45,639 bases of DNA from CAZOKO01 sp964580455 (GCA_964580455.1 CAZOKO010000006.1:1-45639); one strand, 5' to 3'; shown: positions 30,956-40,359, counted from the stretch's first letter. Made by a program: numbers and translations. Notes: a model not told the origin generated them from the letters alone.

Positions 30956-33673
30956 ATGGCACATAAATATGTATATTCCTTTGGTGAAGGAAAAGCGGAA
31001 GGGAAAGCTGAAATGAAGGAATTATTGGGAGGAAAAGGTGCAAATCTGGCAGAAATGAGCAACCTTAAAATAGCGGTTCCTGCCGGGTTCACCATATCAA
31101 CGGAGGTTTGCATCTACTATGATAAAAATAAGAAATATCCTCCCGAGTTAGAAGCTGAAATAACGGATGCTCTTAAAAAAGTTGAAAAGGTGATGGGGAC
31201 TACTTTTGGTGATGCCAATGATCCACTCTTAGTTTCTGTAAGGTCTGGTGCCAGGGCTTCCATGCCGGGGATGATGGATACAGTGTTAAATCTTGGGTTA
31301 AATGATGTTACGGTTGAAGGTCTAATTGCAAAATCTGGCAATCCACGTTTTGCCTATGACAGCTATAGAAGATTTGTGGCAATGTTTGGTGATGTGGTTT
31401 TAGGGTTAAAGCCGGTAGATAAAGATGATATTGACCCTTTTGAAGAAATCCTGGAAAAGAAGAAGGAAGAGAGAAAGGCAAGCTATGATACAGATCTGAC
31501 CGCAGATGATTTAAAAGAACTGGTTGCGGAATTTAAGGGAGCCATCAAAAAAAGAACAGGTAAGGATTTTCCGGAAGATCCCAAAGAACAGCTCTGGTTG
31601 GCTATAGGAGCAGTTTTTGAAAGCTGGAATAATGAGCGGGCAATTGTTTACAGAAAATTGAATAATATCCCTGATCACTGGGGAACGGCAGTCAATGTGC
31701 AGTCAATGGTCTTTGGCAATATGGGAGAAGATTGTGGAACAGGAGTTGCCTTTACCCGTGATCCCGCTACAGGTGAGAAGAAGTTTTATGGTGAATATCT
31801 TATTAACGCCCAGGGTGAAGATGTAGTTGCAGGTATTAGAACTCCTCAAAAAATTGCTCAACTTGAGAAAGATATGCCGGAGGTTTATGGTCAGCTGGTC
31901 AACATCTACCAGACATTGGAAAACCACTACCGTGATATGCAGGATATCGAATTTACCATTCAGAGTAAAAAGCTCTGGATGTTGCAGACCCGTGTGGGAA
32001 AAAGGACGGGTTTTGCCGCATTCAGTATTGCTGTTGACCTGGTTGAGGAAGGTTTAATTTCTAAGGAAGAGGCTCTGATAAGAGTGGAGCCTGAACAGCT
32101 TAATCAGCTGTTGAGACCAATCTTTGATTTTAAGGAGAAGGCTCAAGCTGTGGAAGGTGGCAGACTGTTGTCGAAAGGTCTTAATGCAGGACCTGGAGCT
32201 GCCTGTGGAAAGGTGGTTTTTAATGCGGCAGATGCGGAAGAGTGGGCGAAGCAGGGAGAGAAAGTGATACTGGTAAGAATAGAGACTTCACCTGAAGACA
32301 TAAAAGGTATGAATGCAGCGGAAGGCATCTTAACGGCTCGTGGGGGGATGACTTCCCATGCGGCACTGGTAGCCCGGCAGATGGGAAAGGTATGTGTTGC
32401 AGGGTGTGGAGATTTAGAGATTGATTACAAAAAACGTGTGATGGTGGTGAAAGATAAAATAATACAAGAGGGGGAGTTTATTTCACTTGATGGAACAACT
32501 GGTGAGGTGATTGAGGGTGAAATAAAGACTAACCCTTCAGAGGTATTACAGGTGTTGCTGATGAAGAGCCTGGATCCTGCTTCATCTTCTATCTATCGGA
32601 TATATGCTAAGATGATGAGCTGGGCGGATGAAGTTCGAAAACTTGGTGTTCGCACCAATGCAGATCAACCGGATCAATCAGCTAATGCTATTTCCTTTGG
32701 CGCTCAGGGGATAGGACTTTGCCGAACAGAACATATGTTCTTTGGTGGTGAGAGAATCGATGCGGTACGGGAGATGATTCTTGCTGATGATGAAGATGGA
32801 AGGAGAAGAGCACTGAATAAACTGCTTCCCATGCAGCGGGAAGACTTCAGGGGAATCTTTGAAGTTATGAAAGAACTGCCGGTTACCATCAGAACCCTGG
32901 ATCCTCCTTTGCACGAATTTCTGCCTCATTCAGATAGAGAGATCGAAGATTTAGCTAAGAAAATTAACGTACCGGCAGAAAAGCTGAAAGCAAGGGTTGC
33001 ATCGTTACATGAATCCAACCCCATGCTGGGACATCGTGGCTGCAGGCTGGGAGTTGTGTATCCTGAAATTACCGAGATGCAGGCTCGAGCTATTCTTGAA
33101 GCTGCCTGCGAAGTAGCAAAGAAAGGGGTAAAGGTACACCCTGAAATCATGATTCCACTGGTGAGCCATGTGAACGAGCTTAAGTCACAAGAGGAAGTAG
33201 TTCGCAGAGTTGCGAAGGAGGTTTTTAAAGAACAGGGGGTAGAAGTGGATTATCTGGTAGGTACCATGATTGAGCTTCCCCGGGCTGCCATTACTGCTGA
33301 CGAAGTGGCAACCGTCGCTGAATTCTTCAGCTTTGGTACTAATGACCTTACCCAGACCACCTTTGGTTTATCCCGGGATGATGCTGGTAAATTCCTGCCG
33401 CATTATCTTACAAAAAATATCTTATCAAAAGATCCCTTCCAGGCTGTTGACAGGGAAGGAGTAGGGCAACTGATGAAATGGGGTGTAGAAAAAGGTCGCA
33501 GCACCAAGAAGAATCTCAAGGTCGGGATCTGTGGAGAGCATGGGGGAGAGCCAAGTTCGGTTGAGTTTTGCCATGAAATAGGGATGGACTATGTAAGCTG
33601 CTCACCTTTTAGAGTGCCCATAGCCAGACTGGCAGCAGCCCAAGCCGCCTTGAAAGAAAAAGCAGAGAACTAA
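30956..33673 (+). CDS. ppdK: Pyruvate, phosphate dikinase
   Basis: PPDK interconverts pyruvate, ATP and phosphate with PEP, AMP and pyrophosphate; in anaerobes it serves gluconeogenesis or glycolysis. The 905-residue protein has the nucleotide-binding domain (KELLGGKGANLAEM, then VSVRSGARASMPGMMDTVLN), the phosphohistidine domain (GGMTSHAALVARQMGKVCVAG, His468) and the PEP/pyruvate barrel (GIGLCRTEHMFF, FGTNDLTQTTFGLSRDD, GICGEHGGEPSSVEF). Length is full. AAGGAG lies 6 bases before the ATG. It appears to be a single-gene unit. Confidence 0.97.
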   Translation: MAHKYVYSFGEGKAEGKAEMKELLGGKGANLAEMSNLKIAVPAGFTISTEVCIYYDKNKKYPPELEAEITDALKKVEKVMGTTFGDANDPLLVSVRSGARASMPGMMDTVLNLGLNDVTVEGLIAKSGNPRFAYDSYRRFVAMFGDVVLGLKPVDKDDIDPFEEILEKKKEERKASYDTDLTADDLKELVAEFKGAIKKRTGKDFPEDPKEQLWLAIGAVFESWNNERAIVYRKLNNIPDHWGTAVNVQSMVFGNMGEDCGTGVAFTRDPATGEKKFYGEYLINAQGEDVVAGIRTPQKIAQLEKDMPEVYGQLVNIYQTLENHYRDMQDIEFTIQSKKLWMLQTRVGKRTGFAAFSIAVDLVEEGLISKEEALIRVEPEQLNQLLRPIFDFKEKAQAVEGGRLLSKGLNAGPGAACGKVVFNAADAEEWAKQGEKVILVRIETSPEDIKGMNAAEGILTARGGMTSHAALVARQMGKVCVAGCGDLEIDYKKRVMVVKDKIIQEGEFISLDGTTGEVIEGEIKTNPSEVLQVLLMKSLDPASSSIYRIYAKMMSWADEVRKLGVRTNADQPDQSANAISFGAQGIGLCRTEHMFFGGERIDAVREMILADDEDGRRRALNKLLPMQREDFRGIFEVMKELPVTIRTLDPPLHEFLPHSDREIEDLAKKINVPAEKLKARVASLHESNPMLGHRGCRLGVVYPEITEMQARAILEAACEVAKKGVKVHPEIMIPLVSHVNELKSQEEVVRRVAKEVFKEQGVEVDYLVGTMIELPRAAITADEVATVAEFFSFGTNDLTQTTFGLSRDDAGKFLPHYLTKNILSKDPFQAVDREGVGQLMKWGVEKGRSTKKNLKVGICGEHGGEPSSVEFCHEIGMDYVSCSPFRVPIARLAAAQAALKEKAEN

Positions 33674-33699
33674 AGTAAGTCCCCTAAATGATTTGATTT

Positions 33700-33745
33700 T
33701 TGTCATTGCGAGGAGTGTAGCTACGAAGCAATCTCACATTGTTTC
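33700..33745. repeat. CATTGCGAG repeat, half unit
   Basis: GTCATTGCGAGGAGTGTAGC followed by TACGAAGCAATCTCAC matches one arm of the hairpin repeats near 30.7 and 35.9 kb. It lies between ppdK and rmuC. Confidence 0.6.
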
Positions 33746-33778
33746 CATACCTTATAAACATTTTAAGCAGGCTTCAGC

Positions 33779-35029
33779 ATGAAGTACCTGGCAGTTTTCA
33801 TTGTTGGTGTAGTTCTTGGGGCAGTTGTTGTCTTGATAATTAATTGGATGCGCAGGCGAGAATCTAAAGAGATTGCTCGAGAGCTCATTTCACAGAGTGA
33901 GTCTCAGAGAGGTCAGGATGTAGAAGTACTCATCAGCAGAATCAAGGAATCTTTTGGAGCACTTTCCCTGGAAGCTCTGTCGAAAAATACAGGAGAATTT
34001 CTGAAGCTTGCAGATGCTACTCTTTCAAAACAAACACAGATGGGGGAAAAAGAGCTTGAAGGGAAGAAAAAGCTGATTGACCAGACGCTGGTGGCAATGA
34101 AGGGCGATTTACAGAAAGTTCAGAATCTGGTAACAGGATTTGAAAAGGACAGGGAAAAGAAATTTGGTGAACTTGCCAGTCAATTAAAATCTACAGCTGA
34201 GCAGACTGGAAAACTTCAGGAAACTACCAGTCAGCTAAAAACTGCCCTGGCAAGTTCAAAAGTCCGCGGTCAGTGGGGTGAAAGAATGGCTGAAGATGTA
34301 TTGAGGCTTGCTGGGTTTATCGAAGGCATCAATTATCGCAAGCAGAAAACCCTGGAAACAGTGGGTACACGTCCAGACTTTACATTTTTTTTGCCTCAGG
34401 ATCTCATAGTCAACATGGATGTTAAATTCCCTTTGGATAATTACATGCATTATCTTGATGCAGATGGTGAAACCGACAGGGAGAGGTACAAGAATCAATT
34501 CTTAAAGGATGTCAGGGGACGAATAAAGGAGGTAACGACCAGAGAGTATATAAACCCTGCAGAGAATACCGTTGACTATGTAATCGTATTCATACCTAAT
34601 GAGCAGGTGTATGCCTTCATCAACGAAAATGATAGTTCCGTATTAGATGAAGCCCTGAAACACAAGGTGATACTCTGCTCACCCATCACACTTTATGCCA
34701 TACTTGCGGTGATCAGGCAGGCAGTAGATAATTTCAATTTGGAGAAAACAGCAGCTCAAATACTCTCATTACTTGGTACGTTTGAAAAACAGTGGACTGC
34801 TTTTTTGAAATCGCTTGAGAAAATGGGAAAGAGAATTGATGAGGCGCAAAAAGAATTTAATGTTTTAACTTCAACACGTCGTAATCAACTTGAGCGTCCA
34901 CTGAGGCAAATTGAAGATTTACGAAAGCAAAAGGGGATTCTTCCTGAATTGTCGTTAAATGAGGAGGACACTGTTCTTGCAGAAGAAATCGAAGATGCAA
35001 AAAATTCAAACCCCCATCCCAATTCTTAA
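33779..35029 (+). CDS. rmuC: DNA recombination protein RmuC
   Basis: RmuC-family proteins limit inversions at short inverted repeats and have a nuclease-like core. The 416-residue protein has an N-terminal membrane helix (1-23), a long coiled coil (about 35-155), and the conserved domain with KVRGQWGERMAEDVLRLAGF, VNMDVKFPLDNYMHYL and FIPNEQVYAFI, then a C-terminal helical region. Length is typical. In a genome this rich in inverted repeats its role may matter, but that is speculation. It stands alone between ppdK and the Yip1 gene. Confidence 0.93.
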   Translation: MKYLAVFIVGVVLGAVVVLIINWMRRRESKEIARELISQSESQRGQDVEVLISRIKESFGALSLEALSKNTGEFLKLADATLSKQTQMGEKELEGKKKLIDQTLVAMKGDLQKVQNLVTGFEKDREKKFGELASQLKSTAEQTGKLQETTSQLKTALASSKVRGQWGERMAEDVLRLAGFIEGINYRKQKTLETVGTRPDFTFFLPQDLIVNMDVKFPLDNYMHYLDADGETDRERYKNQFLKDVRGRIKEVTTREYINPAENTVDYVIVFIPNEQVYAFINENDSSVLDEALKHKVILCSPITLYAILAVIRQAVDNFNLEKTAAQILSLLGTFEKQWTAFLKSLEKMGKRIDEAQKEFNVLTSTRRNQLERPLRQIEDLRKQKGILPELSLNEEDTVLAEEIEDAKNSNPHPNS

Positions 35030-35126
35030 GTCTCATGCTTAAAATTAATTGGGAAAGAGGTTTTAAAGTACCTTATATCGGTATGGATACAGCAATACTT
35101 TAATAAAAACAGCGAAGGAGGATGTG

Positions 35127-35654
35127 ATGAATATTTTTGTGGATCGTATGATCAGGGCTGCGAAACTGGATGTTAATCTTTATGAAGAGGTTGAGGCTGA
35201 TAAGGGAGCCATGGGGCAGGCCATGACGGTTGTTATTATCTCCAGTATAGCTGCAGGGCTGGGAAGCATTATGCAGGGAGGAATTGGCGGAATCTTTATG
35301 GGAACAATTACCGCACTTATCGGTTGGTATGTCTGGGCATATCTTACATACTTTATTGGCACCAGGCTTCTTCCAGAACCTCAAACCAGTGCAGATCACG
35401 GTGAGCTGTTGCGCACCATCGGCTTTTCGAGTTCTCCGGGGTTGATTAGAATACTTGGTATTATTCCAGGGCTAACAGGGATTGTCTTTTTTGCAGCATC
35501 GATCTGGATGCTGGTAGCCATGGTTATAGCAGTGAGACAGGCGCTTGATTATAAGGGAACACTCAGGGCTGTAGGCGTTTGTGCAATTGGCTGGATCGTC
35601 CAGGCTGTGCTTCTTCTCCTGCTGTTCTCTTTTATAGGTAAACCTGGAATGTAG
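35127..35654 (+). CDS. YIP1-family membrane protein
   Basis: The 175-residue protein begins with a short charged region (MNIFVDRMIRAAKLDVNLYEEVEAD) and then has four to five hydrophobic helices, with LTYFIGTRLLPEPQTSADHG between the second and third. This is the Yip1 domain pattern of small bacterial integral membrane proteins of unknown role. The start is the ATG at 35127; a GTG three bases earlier almost touches the AAGGAGGA ribosome site. No functional partner is evident nearby. Confidence 0.8.
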   Translation: MNIFVDRMIRAAKLDVNLYEEVEADKGAMGQAMTVVIISSIAAGLGSIMQGGIGGIFMGTITALIGWYVWAYLTYFIGTRLLPEPQTSADHGELLRTIGFSSSPGLIRILGIIPGLTGIVFFAASIWMLVAMVIAVRQALDYKGTLRAVGVCAIGWIVQAVLLLLLFSFIGKPGM

Positions 35655-36118
35655 GGGCCTATTGATTTTGGACTTTGGATTTCGGATTTCAGATTGATTA
35701 AAAGCCAGAAGGCAATATAAAGGTGGTAATAAAACATAGAGCGAAAGGGAGAAATCAAAAAAGTCTCCTGATTTTGGGTTGCAGATTTCTAGATTGCCAC
35801 GCCCTTCGGGCTTGCAATGACTGTATTTTAGGCATGCGAAATACGACACTAGGTAATATTGTGAACGAAAAAAGTAAAATGTTATTGCGAGAAATGCAGT
35901 GACGAAGCAATCTCATTAAAGACGCTCGGAACAGGCTCCACAATCCCATGAGATTGCTTCGCTATCGCTCGCAATGACAGGTTATTGAATGTCAACTTAC
36001 TTAAGTCATTTACTATAACTTACTTTAGAACCAACTACTGTTTTATCTTACAAGTCTCAATGAACTTCCTTAAACATCTTCCAATCACATATAAAAAATA
36101 TAGCAGGAATTACATAAT
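35655..36118. other. Intergenic region filled with palindromic repeats
   Basis: The 464-bp gap holds a CCACGCCCTTCGGGCTTGCAATG piece (35796-35821) and a large CATTGCGAG palindrome (35863-35979, listed separately). The remaining sequence is AT-rich. No gene is supported. Confidence 0.6.
35863..35979. repeat. CATTGCGAG long palindrome
   Basis: The left arm TTGCGAGAAATGCAGTGACG continues to AAGCAATCTCAT. The right arm starts ATGAGATTGCTTCGC and ends CGCTCGCAATGACA, pairing with the left across a 30-bp centre. It is two hairpin half-units in inverted orientation. Confidence 0.7.
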
Positions 36119-37741
36119 ATGCAGTTAACATTCCTGGACTGGTCAGTTATTATTGTCTACCTTGCTGCTTTGATTGGGATGAGTGCGCTTATTGGCAGAT
36201 CTCAGAGAGGGGAGGTAGACTATTTCCTTGGGGGAAGGGGGATTTCGTCATTGGCGATTGCCCTTTCAATTATGGCTACCCAGTGTGGATCCGTGAGCAT
36301 CATCAGTGCACCGGCATTTGTTGCCTTGAATGAAGAAGGAGGTCTTCTATGGCTTCAGTATGAGCTTGCAGTACCACTGGCTATGGCTTTTCTCATGATC
36401 TTTTTTATCCCCATGTTTTACAAGTTAAAAATCACAACCATCTATGAGTATCTGGAGAAAAGGTTTAATTACACTGTAAGGTGCATTGTAAGCGCCTTCT
36501 TTCAGCTGAGCCGGGGACTGGCTACTGGTGTTGCCATCTATGCAGTCTCCATCGTTACTTCTGTGTGTTTTGGTTTGCCCCTCTGGTTAACCATCATACT
36601 CACAGGATTCATCAGCACCATCTATACCATAATGGGGGGAATTAAAGCAGTGATTTATACCGATGCCCTGCAGCTTATTATACTGTGGATATCAGTTTTT
36701 ATCTGTCTGGGATACGGTTTGTTTCTGATAGATGACTGGCAGGGGATAGGGAATGTCATCACGCAGGGCAACTTAAAAGTTGTAGATTTCCGCCACCATG
36801 GTTTTGGTGATGGACACACCTTCAGCTTCTGGCCAATGGTAGTGGGGGGATTGTTCCTCTATATCTCTTATTACGGATGCGATCAAAGTCAGGTGCAGAG
36901 GGTGTTGTGTTCCCACTCAACTGAAGAGTCTAATCGGTCACTTTTTATAAATGGTCTCTTAAGGTTTCCTCTGGTTGCCAGTTATTGTGGGCTGGGGGTG
37001 TTTATGATCATCTTCCTGGCAAATAATCCCGAGTTTAAGGCTGCTATTCCTGAAGACCACTACGATTACCTCATTCCCCTGTTTATTGTTAATTATCTGC
37101 CCCATGGGATTATTGGCTTCGTGCTGGTCGGCATTTTTGCTGCAGCCATGTCCAGTCTTGATTCTGCTATTAACTCTCTCGGTGCGGCAACCTTGAAGGA
37201 TCTATTATTGAACTCTTCAACACTCAATGCAGTGATTCAAAAGAGGTTCATCTTCTATTCACGGTTAACTGTACTTTTTTGGGGATCTCTATGTACGCTT
37301 TTTGCCTATCTGGTAGGTAATATCTCATCAACAGTCATAGAGGGAATAAACAAGATCGGGTCTGTTTTTTTCGGCCCTTTGCTGGCGGTATTTGCACTGG
37401 GTATAGTAACCAGCTCTGCCAGGAGCGCAGGAGTAATTGTTGGATTATTTTCAGGTATCCTCTGTAATATTTTTCTCTGGGCATTTTCCCCTGATATCTC
37501 CTGGCTGTGGTGGAATGCAACAGGATGTATCCTGGCTTTTGCTGTTGGAATGATTTTTAGTCTGTTACTCGGGAGGCAGACCAAAAGCGATGATTCACTG
37601 GTAGTAAATTTCCTGAGAGAATGGAAAAATGCATTTCAGCAGAGAGAAGGAAGAGGGAAGTGTCTAACCCTTGTTTTTTACTTCCTGGTGTTAGTATTTT
37701 TAAGCTGGGGATTCAGCTTCATTTTGCAGCTGCTTACTTGA
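36119..37741 (+). CDS. Sodium:solute symporter family transporter
   Basis: The 540-residue protein has about 13-14 membrane helices and the sodium/solute symporter pattern: LDWSVIIVYLAALIGMSALI, YFLGGRGISSLAIALSIMAT, GGIKAVIYTDALQLIILW (helix 5 signature region) and AMSSLDSAINSLGAATLKDL in the conserved sodium-site helix. It imports a small solute with Na+; the substrate cannot be read from sequence and could be a sugar, an organic acid or an amino acid. Length is normal. No enzyme operon accompanies it. Confidence 0.9.
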   Translation: MQLTFLDWSVIIVYLAALIGMSALIGRSQRGEVDYFLGGRGISSLAIALSIMATQCGSVSIISAPAFVALNEEGGLLWLQYELAVPLAMAFLMIFFIPMFYKLKITTIYEYLEKRFNYTVRCIVSAFFQLSRGLATGVAIYAVSIVTSVCFGLPLWLTIILTGFISTIYTIMGGIKAVIYTDALQLIILWISVFICLGYGLFLIDDWQGIGNVITQGNLKVVDFRHHGFGDGHTFSFWPMVVGGLFLYISYYGCDQSQVQRVLCSHSTEESNRSLFINGLLRFPLVASYCGLGVFMIIFLANNPEFKAAIPEDHYDYLIPLFIVNYLPHGIIGFVLVGIFAAAMSSLDSAINSLGAATLKDLLLNSSTLNAVIQKRFIFYSRLTVLFWGSLCTLFAYLVGNISSTVIEGINKIGSVFFGPLLAVFALGIVTSSARSAGVIVGLFSGILCNIFLWAFSPDISWLWWNATGCILAFAVGMIFSLLLGRQTKSDDSLVVNFLREWKNAFQQREGRGKCLTLVFYFLVLVFLSWGFSFILQLLT

Positions 37742-37764
37742 CCACACTTCATTAATCATTTGTT

Positions 37765-37815
37765 GTTTGGTTGCGCTACTCGTTCAATTATAGGATGCAG
37801 AAAAATGTCTGTGCT
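37765..37815. repeat. Dispersed repeat, apparent empty site for the CCCCGTTAG element
   Basis: GGTTGCGCTACTCGTTCAAT and TATAGGATGCAGAAAAATG here match 26224-26256 joined directly to 26393-26410, that is the flanks of element copy A without the element. It therefore serves as an unoccupied version of that site. Confidence 0.6.
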
Positions 37816-37859
37816 TACACTGGTTAAGTCAAGAAACCTAAAGTTGTTCTCTCCTCAAC

Positions 37860-38108
37860 TTATTTGCCTACGGCAAGTGGGGGGCCTTCCCCTATCTTTG
37901 AGCTTTTGCCCGGTATTATATCTTCCTCTGCAGTCGTACATTCATTTATAGGAACAGTAATAGATTTTATCTTCAGATAATTGAGATACGGCTTGCAGGT
38001 TTCAGCATGTTCACATTTCTTTTCACAGATAAGGACATTGATCTTGGGTGCATTTTTTCTTTTTTCACAAGTTATATAATCCATGTTTCTTTTCATTCCT
38101 CCTTCCAT
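37860..38108 (-). CDS. Cys-rich small hypothetical protein
   Basis: This frame of up to 82 residues has YITCEKRKNAPKINVLICEK followed by KCEHAETCKPYLNYLK: four Cys spaced as a likely metal site (C-x14-C-x3-C-x5-C). The start overlaps the stop of the preceding gene (TAATG), so translation is probably coupled; ATGs at residues 5 and 9 are alternatives, the last one following AGGAGG. The C-terminal third has no recognisable pattern. I do not know the family. Confidence 0.55.
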   Translation of the reverse strand: MEGGMKRNMDYITCEKRKNAPKINVLICEKKCEHAETCKPYLNYLKIKSITVPINECTTAEEDIIPGKSSKIGEGPPLAVGK

Positions 38109-38674
38109 TACAATAAAGACAGCTCGTGCTGCCTGCTTATATCAACTATAAGTTCTTCCCCTTGCTTGTATCTTAAGATCCCCTTCCCTATTACGTAGAT
38201 CTTTTGCAAACCTAATTCATCTTCAATCAATATAGTTTCTATTGTCCTGTTCTTTCGAGCTTGATAGATGTCAAAACAGGGAACCAGCAATAACTGACTA
38301 CATAAGAGAAAAGGCACTTTCTCATTATTGATTTTAAAATCATACAGTACCACTTCTTTATGGAAATCATATCTGGTACTATTTATAAGACCTTCAAATT
38401 CCACCCTTTTGTTTTTTAGTTTTTGTAAATTATTTTCTAATTGGGGAATTTTTTTGCTTTCTTCATTAGTCTTGAAAATAGAATTCATGATTAAGGAGAG
38501 GGTTATTAAAGAGTCTTTTCTTTCTTCACGGGATAATCCCCTTAGCTGCTGAAAAAGCTCTCTCATCTTTTGGAAGATAAACTTTTCCTCAGCATTCATC
38601 TTGAACTGATCAGCCTTCATGTTGAGAATGTTTATTTCTCTGGATTTCCTAGGGTTTGTGGATTTTCCCCTCAT
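38108..38674 (-). CDS. Hypothetical protein in HTH module
   Basis: The 188-residue protein is basic at its N-terminus, then helical with coiled-coil character (about 25-95, KKIPQLENNLQKLKNKRVEF), then beta-rich (YDFHKEVVLYDFKINNEKVP, ETILIEDELGLQKIYVIGKG). There is no signal peptide or membrane helix. I do not recognise it. The ATG follows the HTH gene's TAA directly (TAAATG), so the two are coupled. Composition is very AT-rich compared with the metabolic genes, which may indicate acquisition. Confidence 0.6.
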   Translation of the reverse strand: MRGKSTNPRKSREINILNMKADQFKMNAEEKFIFQKMRELFQQLRGLSREERKDSLITLSLIMNSIFKTNEESKKIPQLENNLQKLKNKRVEFEGLINSTRYDFHKEVVLYDFKINNEKVPFLLCSQLLLVPCFDIYQARKNRTIETILIEDELGLQKIYVIGKGILRYKQGEELIVDISRQHELSLL

Positions 38675-38851
38675 TTATTCACCCTCCCCCCTGACCAGTC
38701 TGTCTATGTCAGATTTTAAGAAACGATAATTTTTGCCTAATTTATTACATTTTACTTTGTTCTCTTTGATTAATTTATAAAGAGTTAGTCTGGTGATTTG
38801 AAGATATTCACAAACCTGTTTAGTTGTTAGAACTTCCCTATCTTTATCCAT
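38675..38851 (-). CDS. HTH_17/excisionase-type DNA-binding protein
   Basis: This 58-residue protein begins MDKDREVLTTKQVCEYLQIT and continues RLTLYKLIKENKVKCNKLGK, then NYRFLKSDIDRLV. That is the MerR-like helix-turn-helix of the HTH_17/excisionase family (TxxEVxxxLxxxxxTxxxxIxxGxxxxxxxGxxxRxxxxDLDxWL). It is the first gene of a three-gene unit. An 18-bp palindrome lies 21 bp upstream, a good candidate autoregulatory site. Similar proteins act as excision factors or local regulators; no integrase is present here. Confidence 0.8.
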   Translation of the reverse strand: MDKDREVLTTKQVCEYLQITRLTLYKLIKENKVKCNKLGKNYRFLKSDIDRLVRGEGE

Positions 38852-39192
38852 CTAAATCTTTCTATATTTAAAAGTATTTAAGAATACTTATATAAGCTGA
38901 TATAGCTTTTGTCAAGCTTTATTTTGCCTAAATAAGTAAAAAAAAGCTTTGCTAATCTCATGTTGTTTTAAATAACTGTATTTTAACTTATCTATAAAGA
39001 AATAGATTGAAAATTTCCCAAGAAATACTTATATAGAACTAAGCATGTATTAAATAACTCAAGGATGCTATTATAAACAATAATATGCTTAAACAATGCG
39101 GTTTGTGGGGAGCGGTTGATGGGGTAAACAGTTCTTAGAAGTCAGTTGGCAGAAATTAAAAAATGTATGAATCCTGAATTTTGCAAACTATC
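38852..39192. other. AT-rich intergenic region with operator-like repeats
   Basis: Very AT-rich. It holds the palindrome at 38872-38889 and a second AATACTTATATA word at 39024-39035, about 140 bp away. No gene or terminator is seen. Confidence 0.5.
38872..38889. promoter_or_regulatory. Palindromic operator candidate
   Basis: AAGTATT-TAAG-AATACTT is a perfect 7-bp inverted repeat with 4-bp spacer, 21 bp before the HTH_17 gene start. AATACTTATATA extends from its right arm and recurs near 39024. Confidence 0.5.
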
Positions 39193-40359
39193 CTACTGTA
39201 TCTTCCCCCTTAATCTTTTGATACTGAGGAAGAGGGTGAGGGTGCCGAGGAGGATGAGGGAAAGTGCCTGAGGCCATAGAATTTCAATGCCTACCCCGCG
39301 CAAAAGTATGTCGCGCACAATGATCGCAAAGTAGCGAATGGGCATCAGGTAGGTCAGGTACTGGATTACCTGTGGCATGTTGGCAATGGGAAAAATAATG
39401 CCTGATAGCATAACCATGGTAAGTATAATGAGGAAAGTAAGAATCATCGACTGTTCCTGGCTTTGCACGATAGTGGAGATAAATATTCCCAGACCCAGGG
39501 TTGAGAACAGATAAAAAATTGATAGCACCAGCAGTAACACAAGACTTCCCTTAACGGGTATGTGAAAAATGAGATATCCAATAGTGAGAATGAAAATTAC
39601 GTCAATAAAACCAATCAGGGTATAAGGGATCAATTTACCAATGGTAAGCTCACTTGATTTTATAGGGGTTACAAGCAACTGCTCCATGGTGCCAATCTCT
39701 TTTTCTTTTACTATGCTGATGGCGGTAAGATTAGTAGTTACGATAAGGAGTACCATGCAGATTACCCCCGGCACCATAAAATCGGCACTTGTGAGATCAG
39801 GGTTGTACCATATCCGTGTGCGGTTCTCGACAAGAAAGGTTTGCCCAATGTCTCGTCTAAAGCTGCCTAAAAAGTCATTTGCATTAAAGGATGGGAGGTC
39901 AATCCTTTCCATAATGAGCCTGGATGAAAACTTCTCTGAAATGATACGGGCATAATTTAGAGATATGGTTGCGGAGTTTGATTCTGTCCCATCAATGATG
40001 AGTTGAACCGGTGAAGGTGCTCCTTTTTTCAGCTTCTTTGCAAAATCTATGGGTATTTCTATCCCTGTTTTGACTTTTCCTGAATCTAAAAGCCGATAGA
40101 TCTGGTTGCGGTTTGAGACGTGGTATTTAATATTGAAGTATCCATTATGATGGAAGGATCTAAGATAATGCCTGCTCAGCTGGGTTTGATCTCTATCAAG
40201 GACAGCCGTTGGTATGTTATGAATATCAAAGGTAGCTGCGTAACCCAGGATGATAATCTGTAGGATTGGTGCAACAAAAAGGAGAGGATAGAGCTTCCTG
40301 TCCCGACTCATCTGTTGTAGTTCTTTTATGGTAGTGCATAATATTCTCCCAAAATTCAT
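39193..40359 (-). CDS. ABC-2 type exporter permease (second)
   Basis: The 388-residue protein has an N-terminal membrane helix (LFVAPILQIIILGYAATFDI), a large extracytoplasmic domain (about 45-175) and five C-terminal helices, with the ABC-2 core EKEIGTMEQLLVTPIKSSEL (about 220-240) and the PIANMPQVIQYLTYLMPIRYF segment. This is the YhhJ/YbhR/YbhS layout. It is a paralogue of the gene 3 bp upstream and probably forms a heterodimer with it. It is the last gene of the exporter operon. Confidence 0.92.
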   Translation of the reverse strand: MNFGRILCTTIKELQQMSRDRKLYPLLFVAPILQIIILGYAATFDIHNIPTAVLDRDQTQLSRHYLRSFHHNGYFNIKYHVSNRNQIYRLLDSGKVKTGIEIPIDFAKKLKKGAPSPVQLIIDGTESNSATISLNYARIISEKFSSRLIMERIDLPSFNANDFLGSFRRDIGQTFLVENRTRIWYNPDLTSADFMVPGVICMVLLIVTTNLTAISIVKEKEIGTMEQLLVTPIKSSELTIGKLIPYTLIGFIDVIFILTIGYLIFHIPVKGSLVLLLVLSIFYLFSTLGLGIFISTIVQSQEQSMILTFLIILTMVMLSGIIFPIANMPQVIQYLTYLMPIRYFAIIVRDILLRGVGIEILWPQALSLILLGTLTLFLSIKRLRGKIQ

